The notes under the pieces are model-generated. The model ran no database searches and was not told the origin of the DNA. It worked only from the letters and a program-made list of their open reading frames with translations. A stretch of DNA of 35,362 nucleotides, taken from the NCBI RefSeq assembly GCF_030462585.1, contig NZ_JASMRU010000003.1:16709-52070 (forward strand), in the 5' to 3' direction. This DNA is from Pseudomonas sp. CAN1. GTDB lineage: Bacteria > Pseudomonadota > Gammaproteobacteria > Pseudomonadales > Pseudomonadaceae. Made by a program: the position numbers and the translations under genes. Positions 29,215 to 35,362 of the stretch are shown one piece after another (position 1 is the stretch's first letter; every line of letters begins with the position of its first letter).

Positions 29215-30562
29215 CAGTGGAGACTCCGGGTGCGGCCAGCAGGTCGCCGGCGGCATCGAGGGAAAGGTTGCGCGCCAGCGGCTGGCCGAAGCCGGCCACG
29301 CCATCGGCGCGACGGAACAGGTCATAGCGGCCGTCGGCGACGGCCAGCAGGGTGTAGGGGGCGATGTGGGCGGCGGCGCAGGAACGCGGACAGCCGCACA
29401 GATGCACGCCGGCCGGCGGCGCGTGGCGCAGGCGTTCGGCCAGAGGCAGGGCATCTGCCTTGGTGTCGGCCAGCCCGCGCGCGCACCCGCTGGAACCGCT
29501 GCACGCGACCAGGCGCGAAAGCGGCTGCGCGGCGTCGATCACCAGACCGAGGTTGGCCAGCGCGCCGAGCACGACGGCGGCATCGGTTTGTGCCACATCA
29601 GGGAAGATCAGACTCTGCCAGGGCGTCAGACGCAGCTGTCCGCCGCTGAAGCGCTCGGCGAGATCGGCTAGGCCGAACAACGTGGCGCTGTCCAGGCGTC
29701 CGAGGACGAATCCTGCACCGACCATGGCGCGTTCCGGCTGGCGCTGGGGATGAATCCCGAGATGGCCGAAAGCCTGTGGTGCAGGACGTCGCCAGTTATC
29801 CACAACCGCCCCGTGTTGCAGCGGGAAGGGCAGGCGTTGCTGCAGGCGCTCCAGCAGCACTTCATCGCGAAGCATCTCGCGCAGGTGGCGCATGCGTGTC
29901 TGGCCGTCGCCGGCGAGGTCGAGGAACAGGTGCAGCAGGGTTTCCACCAGCAGCGGTACCTGCTCGGCGGACACGGCGGCAAGGGCGGGGCGATCGGTCT
30001 CGCGTTGCGGCGGGCAGCCGGCCAGGCCGAAGGCGAACCGTGGCGTCGCTTCGTCGGACATGGCTGACAGCCAGAGGTCGTTGGGGTGCTCCAGCATCGC
30101 CAGTGCTTCGCCGGCGTCCAGCTGGATGCCGAACTTGGGTGACAGGTCGTGGAAGCGTGGGGTGCGTTCCAGCAGCTCGAGCAACTGGCGCGCCAGCGAG
30201 CCCGCATCGAAAGCACTGCCAGTGCCCAGGCCCATTGCCGGGCTGACCAGCAGGTTGCGCACGTCATCCGACGCCAGTTCGCGCGGGCCGAGGCCGGCGG
30301 CCAGCAGTTCCCGGCTCAGCGCATTTTCGGCACCGGCATGCACGCCGCGAATCTGCAGATTGGCGCGGTTGGTCGCTTCCAGCACGCCGTCGGCATGCCG
30401 TTCGGCAGCCATCGCGATGGCGCGCGCGGCGCGGGCGTCGAGTTGCCCACAGGGCAGCTTGATGCGGCAGATGCCGCCATCGCGGGAGGCCACGATGCGC
30501 AGCAGGCCGGGGCAGGCATGCGGGCGAACGGGCAGGGCTGAGGAGTCTTGCACGGAGGTCAC
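29207..30562 (-). CDS. cobG: Precorrin-3B synthase (oxygen-dependent)
   Basis: A 451-residue protein of the nitrite/sulfite reductase fold. It uses oxygen to make precorrin-3B, the defining step of the aerobic cobalamin route. The iron-sulfur and sirohaem-like ligands are Cys354 and Cys360 (CSGSSGC) and Cys391 and Cys395 (CPRSC). The N-terminal RPHACPGLLRIVASRDGGIC begins near residue 13. The start is GTG at 30562 or GTG at 30553; there is no ATG in this region and no clear Shine-Dalgarno sequence. The 30562 codon lies in a hairpin arm downstream of the B12 riboswitch. First gene of the cobGHIJ operon. Confidence 0.92.
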   Translation of the reverse strand: MTSVQDSSALPVRPHACPGLLRIVASRDGGICRIKLPCGQLDARAARAIAMAAERHADGVLEATNRANLQIRGVHAGAENALSRELLAAGLGPRELASDDVRNLLVSPAMGLGTGSAFDAGSLARQLLELLERTPRFHDLSPKFGIQLDAGEALAMLEHPNDLWLSAMSDEATPRFAFGLAGCPPQRETDRPALAAVSAEQVPLLVETLLHLFLDLAGDGQTRMRHLREMLRDEVLLERLQQRLPFPLQHGAVVDNWRRPAPQAFGHLGIHPQRQPERAMVGAGFVLGRLDSATLFGLADLAERFSGGQLRLTPWQSLIFPDVAQTDAAVVLGALANLGLVIDAAQPLSRLVACSGSSGCARGLADTKADALPLAERLRHAPPAGVHLCGCPRSCAAAHIAPYTLLAVADGRYDLFRRADGVAGFGQPLARNLSLDAAGDLLAAPGVSTDA

Positions 30563-30584
30563 CAGGGCTGGGTCGCGGTGACCT
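30556..30584 (-). promoter_or_regulatory. Hairpin enclosing the cobG start codon (riboswitch expression platform)
   Basis: AGGTCACC and GGTGACCT form perfect 8-base arms (30577-30584 with 30556-30563) around a 13-base loop. On the cobG RNA the GUG at 30562 lies in the 3' arm. There is no T tract, so control of translation initiation rather than termination is inferred. Confidence 0.6.
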
Positions 30585-30587
30585 GCG

Positions 30588-30607
30588 AATCCCCCAGAAA
30601 GGGGATT
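30588..30607 (-). promoter_or_regulatory. Second hairpin between riboswitch and cobG
   Basis: AATCCCC (RNA 5' side, 30607-30601 on the minus strand) pairs perfectly with GGGGATT (30594-30588) around 6 bases. The sequence after it is CGCAGG, not T-rich, so it is not a standard terminator. It probably belongs to the riboswitch output region. Confidence 0.5.
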
Positions 30608-30649
30608 TCACGACACCGATACACCCCGCTCGATGTCTGCACGCGCGAC

Positions 30650-30838
30650 TGGTTTCGTCGGCAGGTCTCCTGGCTGGCAGGTCCTCATCCAGCGCGGCCT
30701 TCCCGGTTGCCCAGTGGCCTGGCCGGCGGCACGGAACCTCGTTCTCGTGTCGCCGCATTGCGCGGACTCGCTGCTTACAGTTGCGGGGGCAGCCACGGCT
30801 TAACCGTGTTCCCTCTTCGGCTCTGAGAAACCTCACCG
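30650..30838 (-). ncRNA. Cobalamin riboswitch controlling cobGHIJ
   Basis: Read on the minus strand, all signature blocks occur in the right order. These are GAAGAGGGAA near 30809-30818, GCTGCCCCCGCAACTGTAAG (about 30774-30793), GCCACTGGG (30718-30710), and the B12 box AGCCAGGAGACCTGC (30675-30661). The aptamer ends about 90 bases before the cobG start. Binding of adenosylcobalamin is expected to reduce expression of the downstream cob genes. The 388-base gap between cobG and cobL consists mainly of this element. Confidence 0.95.
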
Positions 30839-30876
30839 TAAAAGGCGAAGCGTCCTACGAGCACCGACGAAGCGGG

Positions 30877-30883
30877 TATTATG
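30877..30883. promoter_or_regulatory. Possible shared -10 region for divergent cob promoters
   Basis: TATTAT on the plus strand (30877-30882) faces cobL, and CATAAT on the minus strand (30883-30878) faces the riboswitch. Neither has a convincing -35 box, so this is tentative. It is the only -10-like sequence I noticed between the riboswitch and cobL. Confidence 0.3.
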
Positions 30884-30950
30884 CCTGCTTTGCCCGAGGT
30901 CAGGAAAAGCCTGCCCGTCGGATCGATCGTCGCACCCCTGAGGACATTTC

Positions 30951-32162
30951 ATGACGCCCTGGCTGACCATCGTCGGCATCGGCGAGGACGGCTATGCCGG
31001 CCTCGGCAAGGCCGCACGCCGCGCACTGCTCGCCGCCAGCGAAGTGATTGGCGCGCCACGCCAGCTGGAGCTGCTGCCGCACTGCCTGGGCGCCCGGCGC
31101 CAGGCCTGGCCGAGCCCGTTCAGCCTGGAGCCGGTACTGCGCCGCCGTGGTGAGCCGACCTGCGTACTGGCCAGCGGTGACCCGATGCTGTTCGGCGTCG
31201 GCGCGAGCCTTGCCCGGCAGATTCCGTCCGAGGAAATGCTCGTGCTTTCCGCGCCGTCGTCCGCCTCGCTCGCGGCGGCACGAATGGGCTGGGCGTTGCA
31301 GGACTGCACGCTGCTGTCGCTGGTGGCGCGCCCATTGGCCGCCCTCAATGCGCAGATCCACGACGGCGCGAAGCTGCTGGTCCTCAGCAACGATGGCAGC
31401 AGCCCGGTCGCCATTGCTGCGTTGCTGCGCGAGCGGGGCTTCGGCGCGAGTCGCCTCAGCGTGCTGGAGCACCTGGGCGGCGAGGCGGAGCGCCGTATCG
31501 ACGGGCTCGCCAGCGACTGGTCGCCGAGCGAGACCGCCGCGCTGAATCTCGTTGCGGTGCACTGCGTGGCGGGTGCCGACGCCGTTCGCCTGCCCCTGAC
31601 CATCGGCCTGCCGGACGATGCCTACCGCCATGACGGCCAGCTGACCAAGCGCGACGTGCGCGCCGTGACGCTGGCGCGGCTGGCGCCGAAGCCTGGCGAG
31701 CTGCTGTGGGACGTCGGCGCCGGCTGTGGCTCCATCGGTATCGAGTGGATGCGCGCGCATCCGAGCTGCCGCACGCTGGCCATCGAAGCCAACGACGGGC
31801 GCCAGGAACACATCCGCTTCAACCGCGACGCCCTCGGCGTGCCGGCGCTGCAACTGGTCTGCGGCGCCGCGCCGGAAGCCTTGCAGGGGCTGGAGCGCCC
31901 CGACGCGATCTTCATCGGCGGCGGCGTGACCCTGCCCGGCGTGTTCGAGCAATGCTGGGAGCAACTCAAGCCCGGCGGCCGACTGATGGCCAACGCCGTT
32001 ACCCTGCAGAGCGAGTCCATGCTGCTGAGCTGGCGCGCCCGCATCGGCGGCGAGCTGACCCGCTTGTCGGTGTCCCAGGCCCAGCCGCTGGGCGGCTTCG
32101 ATACCTGGCGCGCGGCGTTGCCGATCACCCTGCTGGAAGTGCGCAAGCCCCTGGCCGACTGA
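30951..32162 (+). CDS. cobL: Precorrin-6Y C5,15-methyltransferase (decarboxylating)
   Basis: A 403-residue fusion of CbiE- and CbiT-type domains. The CbiE tetrapyrrole methylase part covers about residues 1-195 ([20 protein letters not shown], with [16 protein letters not shown]). The CbiT part, about 205-403, has the SAM-binding motif [20 protein letters not shown]. It methylates C5 and C15 and decarboxylates the C12 acetate to give precorrin-8X. The ATG follows GAGGACATTTC. First gene of the plus-strand unit, divergent from the riboswitch-controlled operon; the riboswitch does not lie on its mRNA. Confidence 0.95.
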   Translation: MTPWLTIVGIGEDGYAGLGKAARRALLAASEVIGAPRQLELLPHCLGARRQAWPSPFSLEPVLRRRGEPTCVLASGDPMLFGVGASLARQIPSEEMLVLSAPSSASLAAARMGWALQDCTLLSLVARPLAALNAQIHDGAKLLVLSNDGSSPVAIAALLRERGFGASRLSVLEHLGGEAERRIDGLASDWSPSETAALNLVAVHCVAGADAVRLPLTIGLPDDAYRHDGQLTKRDVRAVTLARLAPKPGELLWDVGAGCGSIGIEWMRAHPSCRTLAIEANDGRQEHIRFNRDALGVPALQLVCGAAPEALQGLERPDAIFIGGGVTLPGVFEQCWEQLKPGGRLMANAVTLQSESMLLSWRARIGGELTRLSVSQAQPLGGFDTWRAALPITLLEVRKPLAD

Positions 32163-32164
32163 CG

Positions 32165-33262
32165 ATGCGCGAAGAGACCTCCGAGGAACCCCGCCCGCTG
32201 CGCAGTGGCTACACCACCGGCAGCTGCGCCACCGCCACCAGTCTGGCGGCGGCGCGCCTGCTGCTCACCGGCGAAGCGCTGGACGCCGCGCAGATCGCCC
32301 TGCCGAAAGAGCGCCGCGCGACCCTGCGCCTGGAGTTCTGCCGGCTCACCGCTGAAGGCGCCGAAGCCGGCACGCTGAAGGATGCCGGCGATGACCCGGA
32401 CGTGACCCACGGTGCGCTGGTCTTCGCCCGCGTAGCGCTGAGCGACGAGCCCGGCGTGCGCTTCCACGCGGGGGAGGGCGTCGGCACTGTCACCAAGCCG
32501 GGGCTGGTGCTCGCGGTGGGCGAGCCGGCGATCAACCCGGTACCGCGACAGATGATGCAGGGCAACCTCGCTGCGCTGGCGGCCGAGTGCGGCTATGCCG
32601 GCGGCTTCGATGTCACCATCAATATCGAGCGTGGCGCCGAGCTCGCGCTCAAGACCATGAACCCGCGCCTGGGCATCCTTGGCGGCCTGTCGATCCTCGG
32701 CACTACCGGCATCGTCCGGCCGTTTTCCTGCTCGGCGTACATCGCCTCGATCCAGCAGGGCATCGACGTCGCCCGCGCCAACGGCTTTCGCCACCTGGCG
32801 GCGTGCACCGGCAACGCCAGCGAGGACGCCATGCGCCGTCGTTACGGCTTCGACGACACCGCGCTGATCGAGATGGGCGACTTTGCCGGCGCCGCGCTCA
32901 AGCACCTGCGCAAGGTGCCGGTGGAGCGCTTCAGCGTCTGCGGCGGCTTCGGCAAGATCAGCAAGCTCGCCGCCGGCCACATGGACCTGCACAGCCGCCA
33001 CTCCAGCATCGACCTGCCGCAGCTGGCCGAGTGGGCAGCGGACATTGGCGCGACGGCGGATCTGCAACAACGCATGCGCGAGGCCAACACCAGCCAGCAG
33101 GCGCTAGCGCTGTGCCGCGCCGAGGGCATCGCTCTCGGGGATGCTGTCTGCGCCCGCGCGCTGGCCTTCGCCCGGCGCATCGTGCCCCCTGAAGTGACGC
33201 TGGAAGTCTTCGCCATCGACCGCCAGGGCAACCTGGTGGGCGAGGCGCTGGAGGTGCGATGA
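32165..33262 (+). CDS. cbiD: CbiD, cobalt-precorrin-5B C1-methyltransferase type
   Basis: A 365-residue CbiD. The N-terminal signature [18 protein letters not shown] lies near residues 14-31, and [20 protein letters not shown] follows near 166-185. In the anaerobic route CbiD methylates C1. Here it lies among CobG-type aerobic genes and probably replaces CobF, which is absent from the window (inference). The start two bases after the cobL stop gives the family N-terminus; a longer in-frame reading into cobL is rejected. The stop overlaps cobK by four bases (ATGA). Confidence 0.95.
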   Translation: MREETSEEPRPLRSGYTTGSCATATSLAAARLLLTGEALDAAQIALPKERRATLRLEFCRLTAEGAEAGTLKDAGDDPDVTHGALVFARVALSDEPGVRFHAGEGVGTVTKPGLVLAVGEPAINPVPRQMMQGNLAALAAECGYAGGFDVTINIERGAELALKTMNPRLGILGGLSILGTTGIVRPFSCSAYIASIQQGIDVARANGFRHLAACTGNASEDAMRRRYGFDDTALIEMGDFAGAALKHLRKVPVERFSVCGGFGKISKLAAGHMDLHSRHSSIDLPQLAEWAADIGATADLQQRMREANTSQQALALCRAEGIALGDAVCARALAFARRIVPPEVTLEVFAIDRQGNLVGEALEVR

Positions 33263-33987
33263 AACGTGTATTGCTGCTGGGCGGCATCGGCGAGGCACTG
33301 GCCATCGCACGCCGTCTCGGTCCGCAACACCTGTACAGCCTCGCCGGCCTCGGCAAGGTGCCGGATGACCTCGCCTGTGAAGTTCGGGTGGGTGGTTACG
33401 GCGGCGCCGAAGGCCTTGCGCAGTTCATCCGCGAACGCGGTTTCGACCTGTTGCTCGACGCCACCCATCCCTACGCCGCGCAGATCAGCGCCAATGCAGC
33501 CCGCGCCGCGCAATTGGCTGGCGTGCCCTGCTGGGCGTTGCGTCGTCCCGGTTGGCAGGCAGGTATCGATGATGACTGGCGCGAGGTGGCCGGCTGGCCG
33601 GAACTGATCGCGGCGCTGGAGCCATTCGGGAATCCGCTGTTCACGATGGGCCGTGAGCCGCTGGAACATCTCGAAGAAATCCCCGCCCACCAGCACTGGA
33701 CCGTCCGCTGCCTGCAAAGCCTGCCCGGCAACGCGCGAGCCGACGTGCTCGGCGCGCGCGGGCCGTTCACCCTGGAGGGCGAGCGCGAGCTGTTCACCCG
33801 CCTGGGCACCGACGTGCTGGTCAGCAAGAACAGCGGCAGCCAGGCCACCGAACCGAAGTTGCAGGTCGCCCGCGAGCGCGGTGTGCCGGTGCTGATCCTG
33901 GCGCGTCCGGCGCTGCCCGAAGTGGACCGCGAGTTCGCCAGTATCGACTCGCTCTGGCAGGCGCTGGAGCCCCTCGCAGCCGATTGA
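33259..33987 (+). CDS. cobK: Precorrin-6A reductase
   Basis: A 242-residue NADPH-dependent CobK that reduces precorrin-6A to precorrin-6B (dihydroprecorrin-6). The nucleotide-binding start [20 protein letters not shown], the segment [20 protein letters not shown] (about 65-84) and the late block [20 protein letters not shown] are family hallmarks. It begins within the cbiD stop codon and ends the plus-strand cob unit. A 136-base gap with a REP-like remnant follows. Confidence 0.95.
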   Translation: MKRVLLLGGIGEALAIARRLGPQHLYSLAGLGKVPDDLACEVRVGGYGGAEGLAQFIRERGFDLLLDATHPYAAQISANAARAAQLAGVPCWALRRPGWQAGIDDDWREVAGWPELIAALEPFGNPLFTMGREPLEHLEEIPAHQHWTVRCLQSLPGNARADVLGARGPFTLEGERELFTRLGTDVLVSKNSGSQATEPKLQVARERGVPVLILARPALPEVDREFASIDSLWQALEPLAAD

Positions 33988-34027
33988 CGGAACGTCCTGT
34001 GTAGCCGCTGTTCATAGCTTCGTAGCG

Positions 34028-34058
34028 CTTTGCGGGCAAGCTCGCGATTGCGTCAAGA
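34028..34058. repeat. Degenerate REP-like sequence
   Basis: TTTGCGGGCAAGCTCGCGAT resembles the REP unit at 16258 and 21820 (shared GCAAGCTCGC core) but is diverged outside it. It lies in the gap between cobK and the glutathione S-transferase gene. No clear terminator for cobK was seen apart from this palindrome. Confidence 0.45.
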
Positions 34059-34123
34059 ACGCGCTTCTCCGCCGTCTTGCCAGGCTCTATGCTGAGCCCC
34101 GGTTTTCACAGGGAGTGACCACC

Positions 34124-34747
34124 ATGCTGCGAATCCTCGGCCGCGCTTCATCGATCAACGTGCGCAAGGTGCTCTGGACCTGCGCCGAACTGAACCTGCC
34201 CTACGAACGGGAAGACTGGGGTACGGGCTTTCGCTCCACCGCCTCGGCGGAGTTCATCGCGCTCAACCCCAATGCCATGGTGCCGGTCCTGGTCGACGGC
34301 GACTTCGTGCTCTGGGAATCCAACGCCATCTGCAGCTATCTCTCCACCCAGTACCCGCAGGGCGAACTGCTACCCAGCGCACCCCGCGAGCGCGCGCTGG
34401 TGGAGCAGTGGATGGGCTGGCAGGCCACCGAATTGAACAACGCCTGGCGCTACGCGTTCATGGCCAGGGTGCGCAACAGCCCGAGCCACACCGATGCCTC
34501 CGCCATCGCCCTGAGCGAGGCGCAGTGGAACCACTGCATGGCCCTGCTGGATCGACAGCTGGCGCACACCGGCGCGTTCGTTACCGGCGCCTGCTTCAGC
34601 CTCGCCGACGTGGTGCTCGGCCTGTCTGTGAACCGCTGGTATCTGACGCCCATGCAGCGCCCGGAGCTCCCGGCCGTGGCGGCTTACTACGAGCGGCTCA
34701 GCGAGCGGCCGGGATTTTTGTTGCATGGGCGCAATGGGGAGCCTTGA
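34124..34747 (+). CDS. Glutathione S-transferase family protein
   Basis: A 207-residue cytosolic GST. The thioredoxin-like N-terminal domain covers about 1-80 (RASSINVRKVLWTCAELNLP, then the glutathione-site motif NAMVPVLVDGDFVLWESNAI). The all-helical C-terminal domain contains GACFSLADVVLGLSVNRW near 160-177. Ser residues at the end of the first strand (RASS) are the probable catalytic position. The substrate is unknown. The ATG at 34124 is preferred to the in-frame GTG at 34115 because GGGAG lies eight bases before it. It is convergent with the NYN gene, 11 bases apart. Confidence 0.93.
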   Translation: MLRILGRASSINVRKVLWTCAELNLPYEREDWGTGFRSTASAEFIALNPNAMVPVLVDGDFVLWESNAICSYLSTQYPQGELLPSAPRERALVEQWMGWQATELNNAWRYAFMARVRNSPSHTDASAIALSEAQWNHCMALLDRQLAHTGAFVTGACFSLADVVLGLSVNRWYLTPMQRPELPAVAAYYERLSERPGFLLHGRNGEP

Positions 34748-34758
34748 GGTTCGCTCGA

Positions 34759-35362
34759 TCAGGCTGTCGGGCTGGGGAGGGATACCTTTCTGGGCGTTGG
34801 TTTCGGGCAGGTGGAGCGCAATCCGTCGATGTGTTCCATGAGGCCATCGGGGATGGATTGCCACATCGGGTCGAGGACAAAGTCGATACCCTCGCGCCGC
34901 GCCATCTTGGCCGCTGGAACGAAGTCGGCGTCGCCGGCGAACAGGACTATCTGATCCACCTGCTGTTTGAAGGCCAGTGACGCGACGTCGATGCCGATGC
35001 GCATATCGACGCCTTTCTGCTTGGTGTCTATGCGCACGTCGTCTTCCGTGAGGTCAGCAATCTGCAGCTGCCCGCGCAGCAGCAGGGCAATCCTGTCCGG
35101 CTTGATCGTCCAGCGGACGTCCTTGGAAAGATGCCCCAGGCGCAGGGCGAGTTTTCGTTTGCTGCGCAGGCGCTTATGCAGTTCGACTCGGAAGGTGGCT
35201 TCTCGCGATTTGGAGAAATCGATGGCCAGCTTGCTGATCGGATTGTGGTGCTTGAGCAGCAGTGGCGGGCAATCGTAGAAGAAAATCCGGTAAAGCTCGC
35301 GGCGGGGGCGGCTGTCCGGGCGAGGCGTGCCGCTTTGTGCCGGACGCATCGACGGGAGGAGG
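34759..35362 (-). CDS. NYN-domain protein (LabA/DUF88 family), partial
   Basis: At least 196 residues of a PIN-like NYN domain protein, a family of predicted or proven ribonucleases. Visible hallmarks are RELYRIFFYDCPPLLLKHHN, then TKQKGVDMRIGIDVASLAFK and DQIVLFAGDADFVPAAKMAR, with acidic residues that would bind metal. The typical N-terminal strand with its first aspartate (FIDGxN-like) is not inside the window. The reading frame remains open to 35362, so the gene most likely starts beyond the edge and the ATG at 35349 is internal. No partner gene is visible on this side. Confidence 0.85.
   Translation of the reverse strand, partial: LLPSMRPAQSGTPRPDSRPRRELYRIFFYDCPPLLLKHHNPISKLAIDFSKSREATFRVELHKRLRSKRKLALRLGHLSKDVRWTIKPDRIALLLRGQLQIADLTEDDVRIDTKQKGVDMRIGIDVASLAFKQQVDQIVLFAGDADFVPAAKMARREGIDFVLDPMWQSIPDGLMEHIDGLRSTCPKPTPRKVSLPSPTA

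Noticed and set aside
28588-29454. Extended cobH reading of 288 codons
   Set aside because: The first 80 residues read through cobG in another frame and have no family similarity; CobH proper starts at 29214.

Overview
The window is a piece of a Pseudomonas chromosome. The evidence is the uninterrupted S10-spc-alpha ribosomal protein order, followed by katA, a ferritin, uvrA, a YajR-like transporter and ssb in the arrangement I know from P. aeruginosa, together with high-GC third positions and REP-type palindromes of the pseudomonad kind. The species cannot be fixed from this sequence alone; a P. aeruginosa-related lineage such as P. nitroreducens/P. citronellolis is plausible (inference).

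Positions 1-13864 hold the translation block. A terminator, probably that of an upstream tuf gene, is followed by a strong sigma-70 promoter and then rpsJ-rplC-rplD-rplW-rplB-rpsS-rplV-rpsC-rplP-rpmC-rpsQ. This runs without a break into rplN-rplX-rplE-rpsN. After a 189-base gap with two stem-loops come rpsH-rplF-rplR-rpsE-rpmD-rplO-secY-rpmJ. A terminator overlapping a new promoter separates these from rpsM-rpsK-rpsD-rpoA-rplQ, which ends in its own terminator.

Positions 13865-21848 hold oxidative stress, iron storage and DNA maintenance genes: katA (KatA-type catalase), a non-haem ferritin of the FtnA type, uvrA (minus strand, GTG start), a divergent YajR-like MFS transporter, ssb, and an orphan 62-residue protein preceded by a perfect 24-bp palindrome. 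The gaps carry strong terminators and two composite palindromic repeat clusters, which share an identical 29-bp unit.

Positions 21870-25994, on the minus strand, encode a complete cell-surface-signalling iron uptake module: ECF sigma factor, FecR-type anti-sigma factor and a TonB-dependent siderophore receptor with an N-terminal signalling domain. Candidate Fur boxes precede the sigma gene and the receptor. This module and the cob genes lie where, as I recall, P. aeruginosa PAO1 has the pyochelin genes, so a synteny break falls just after ssb.

Positions 26187-33987 hold a divergent cobalamin corrin-ring cluster. On the minus strand, cobG-cobH-cobI-cbiG/cobJ follow a cobalamin riboswitch whose downstream hairpin encloses the cobG start codon. 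On the plus strand, cobL-cbiD-cobK are packed head to tail. Together they cover most steps from precorrin-2 towards hydrogenobyrinate, with cbiD and a CbiG-like domain, typical of the anaerobic route, inside a CobG-containing aerobic set.

The window ends with a glutathione S-transferase and a convergent NYN-domain protein cut by the window edge. I see no tRNA, rRNA, transposase, phage gene or CRISPR array. No clearly undescribed system stands out. The best leads are the riboswitch expression platform, the rpsN-rpsH hairpins, the palindrome plus orphan ORF, and the palindromic clusters.
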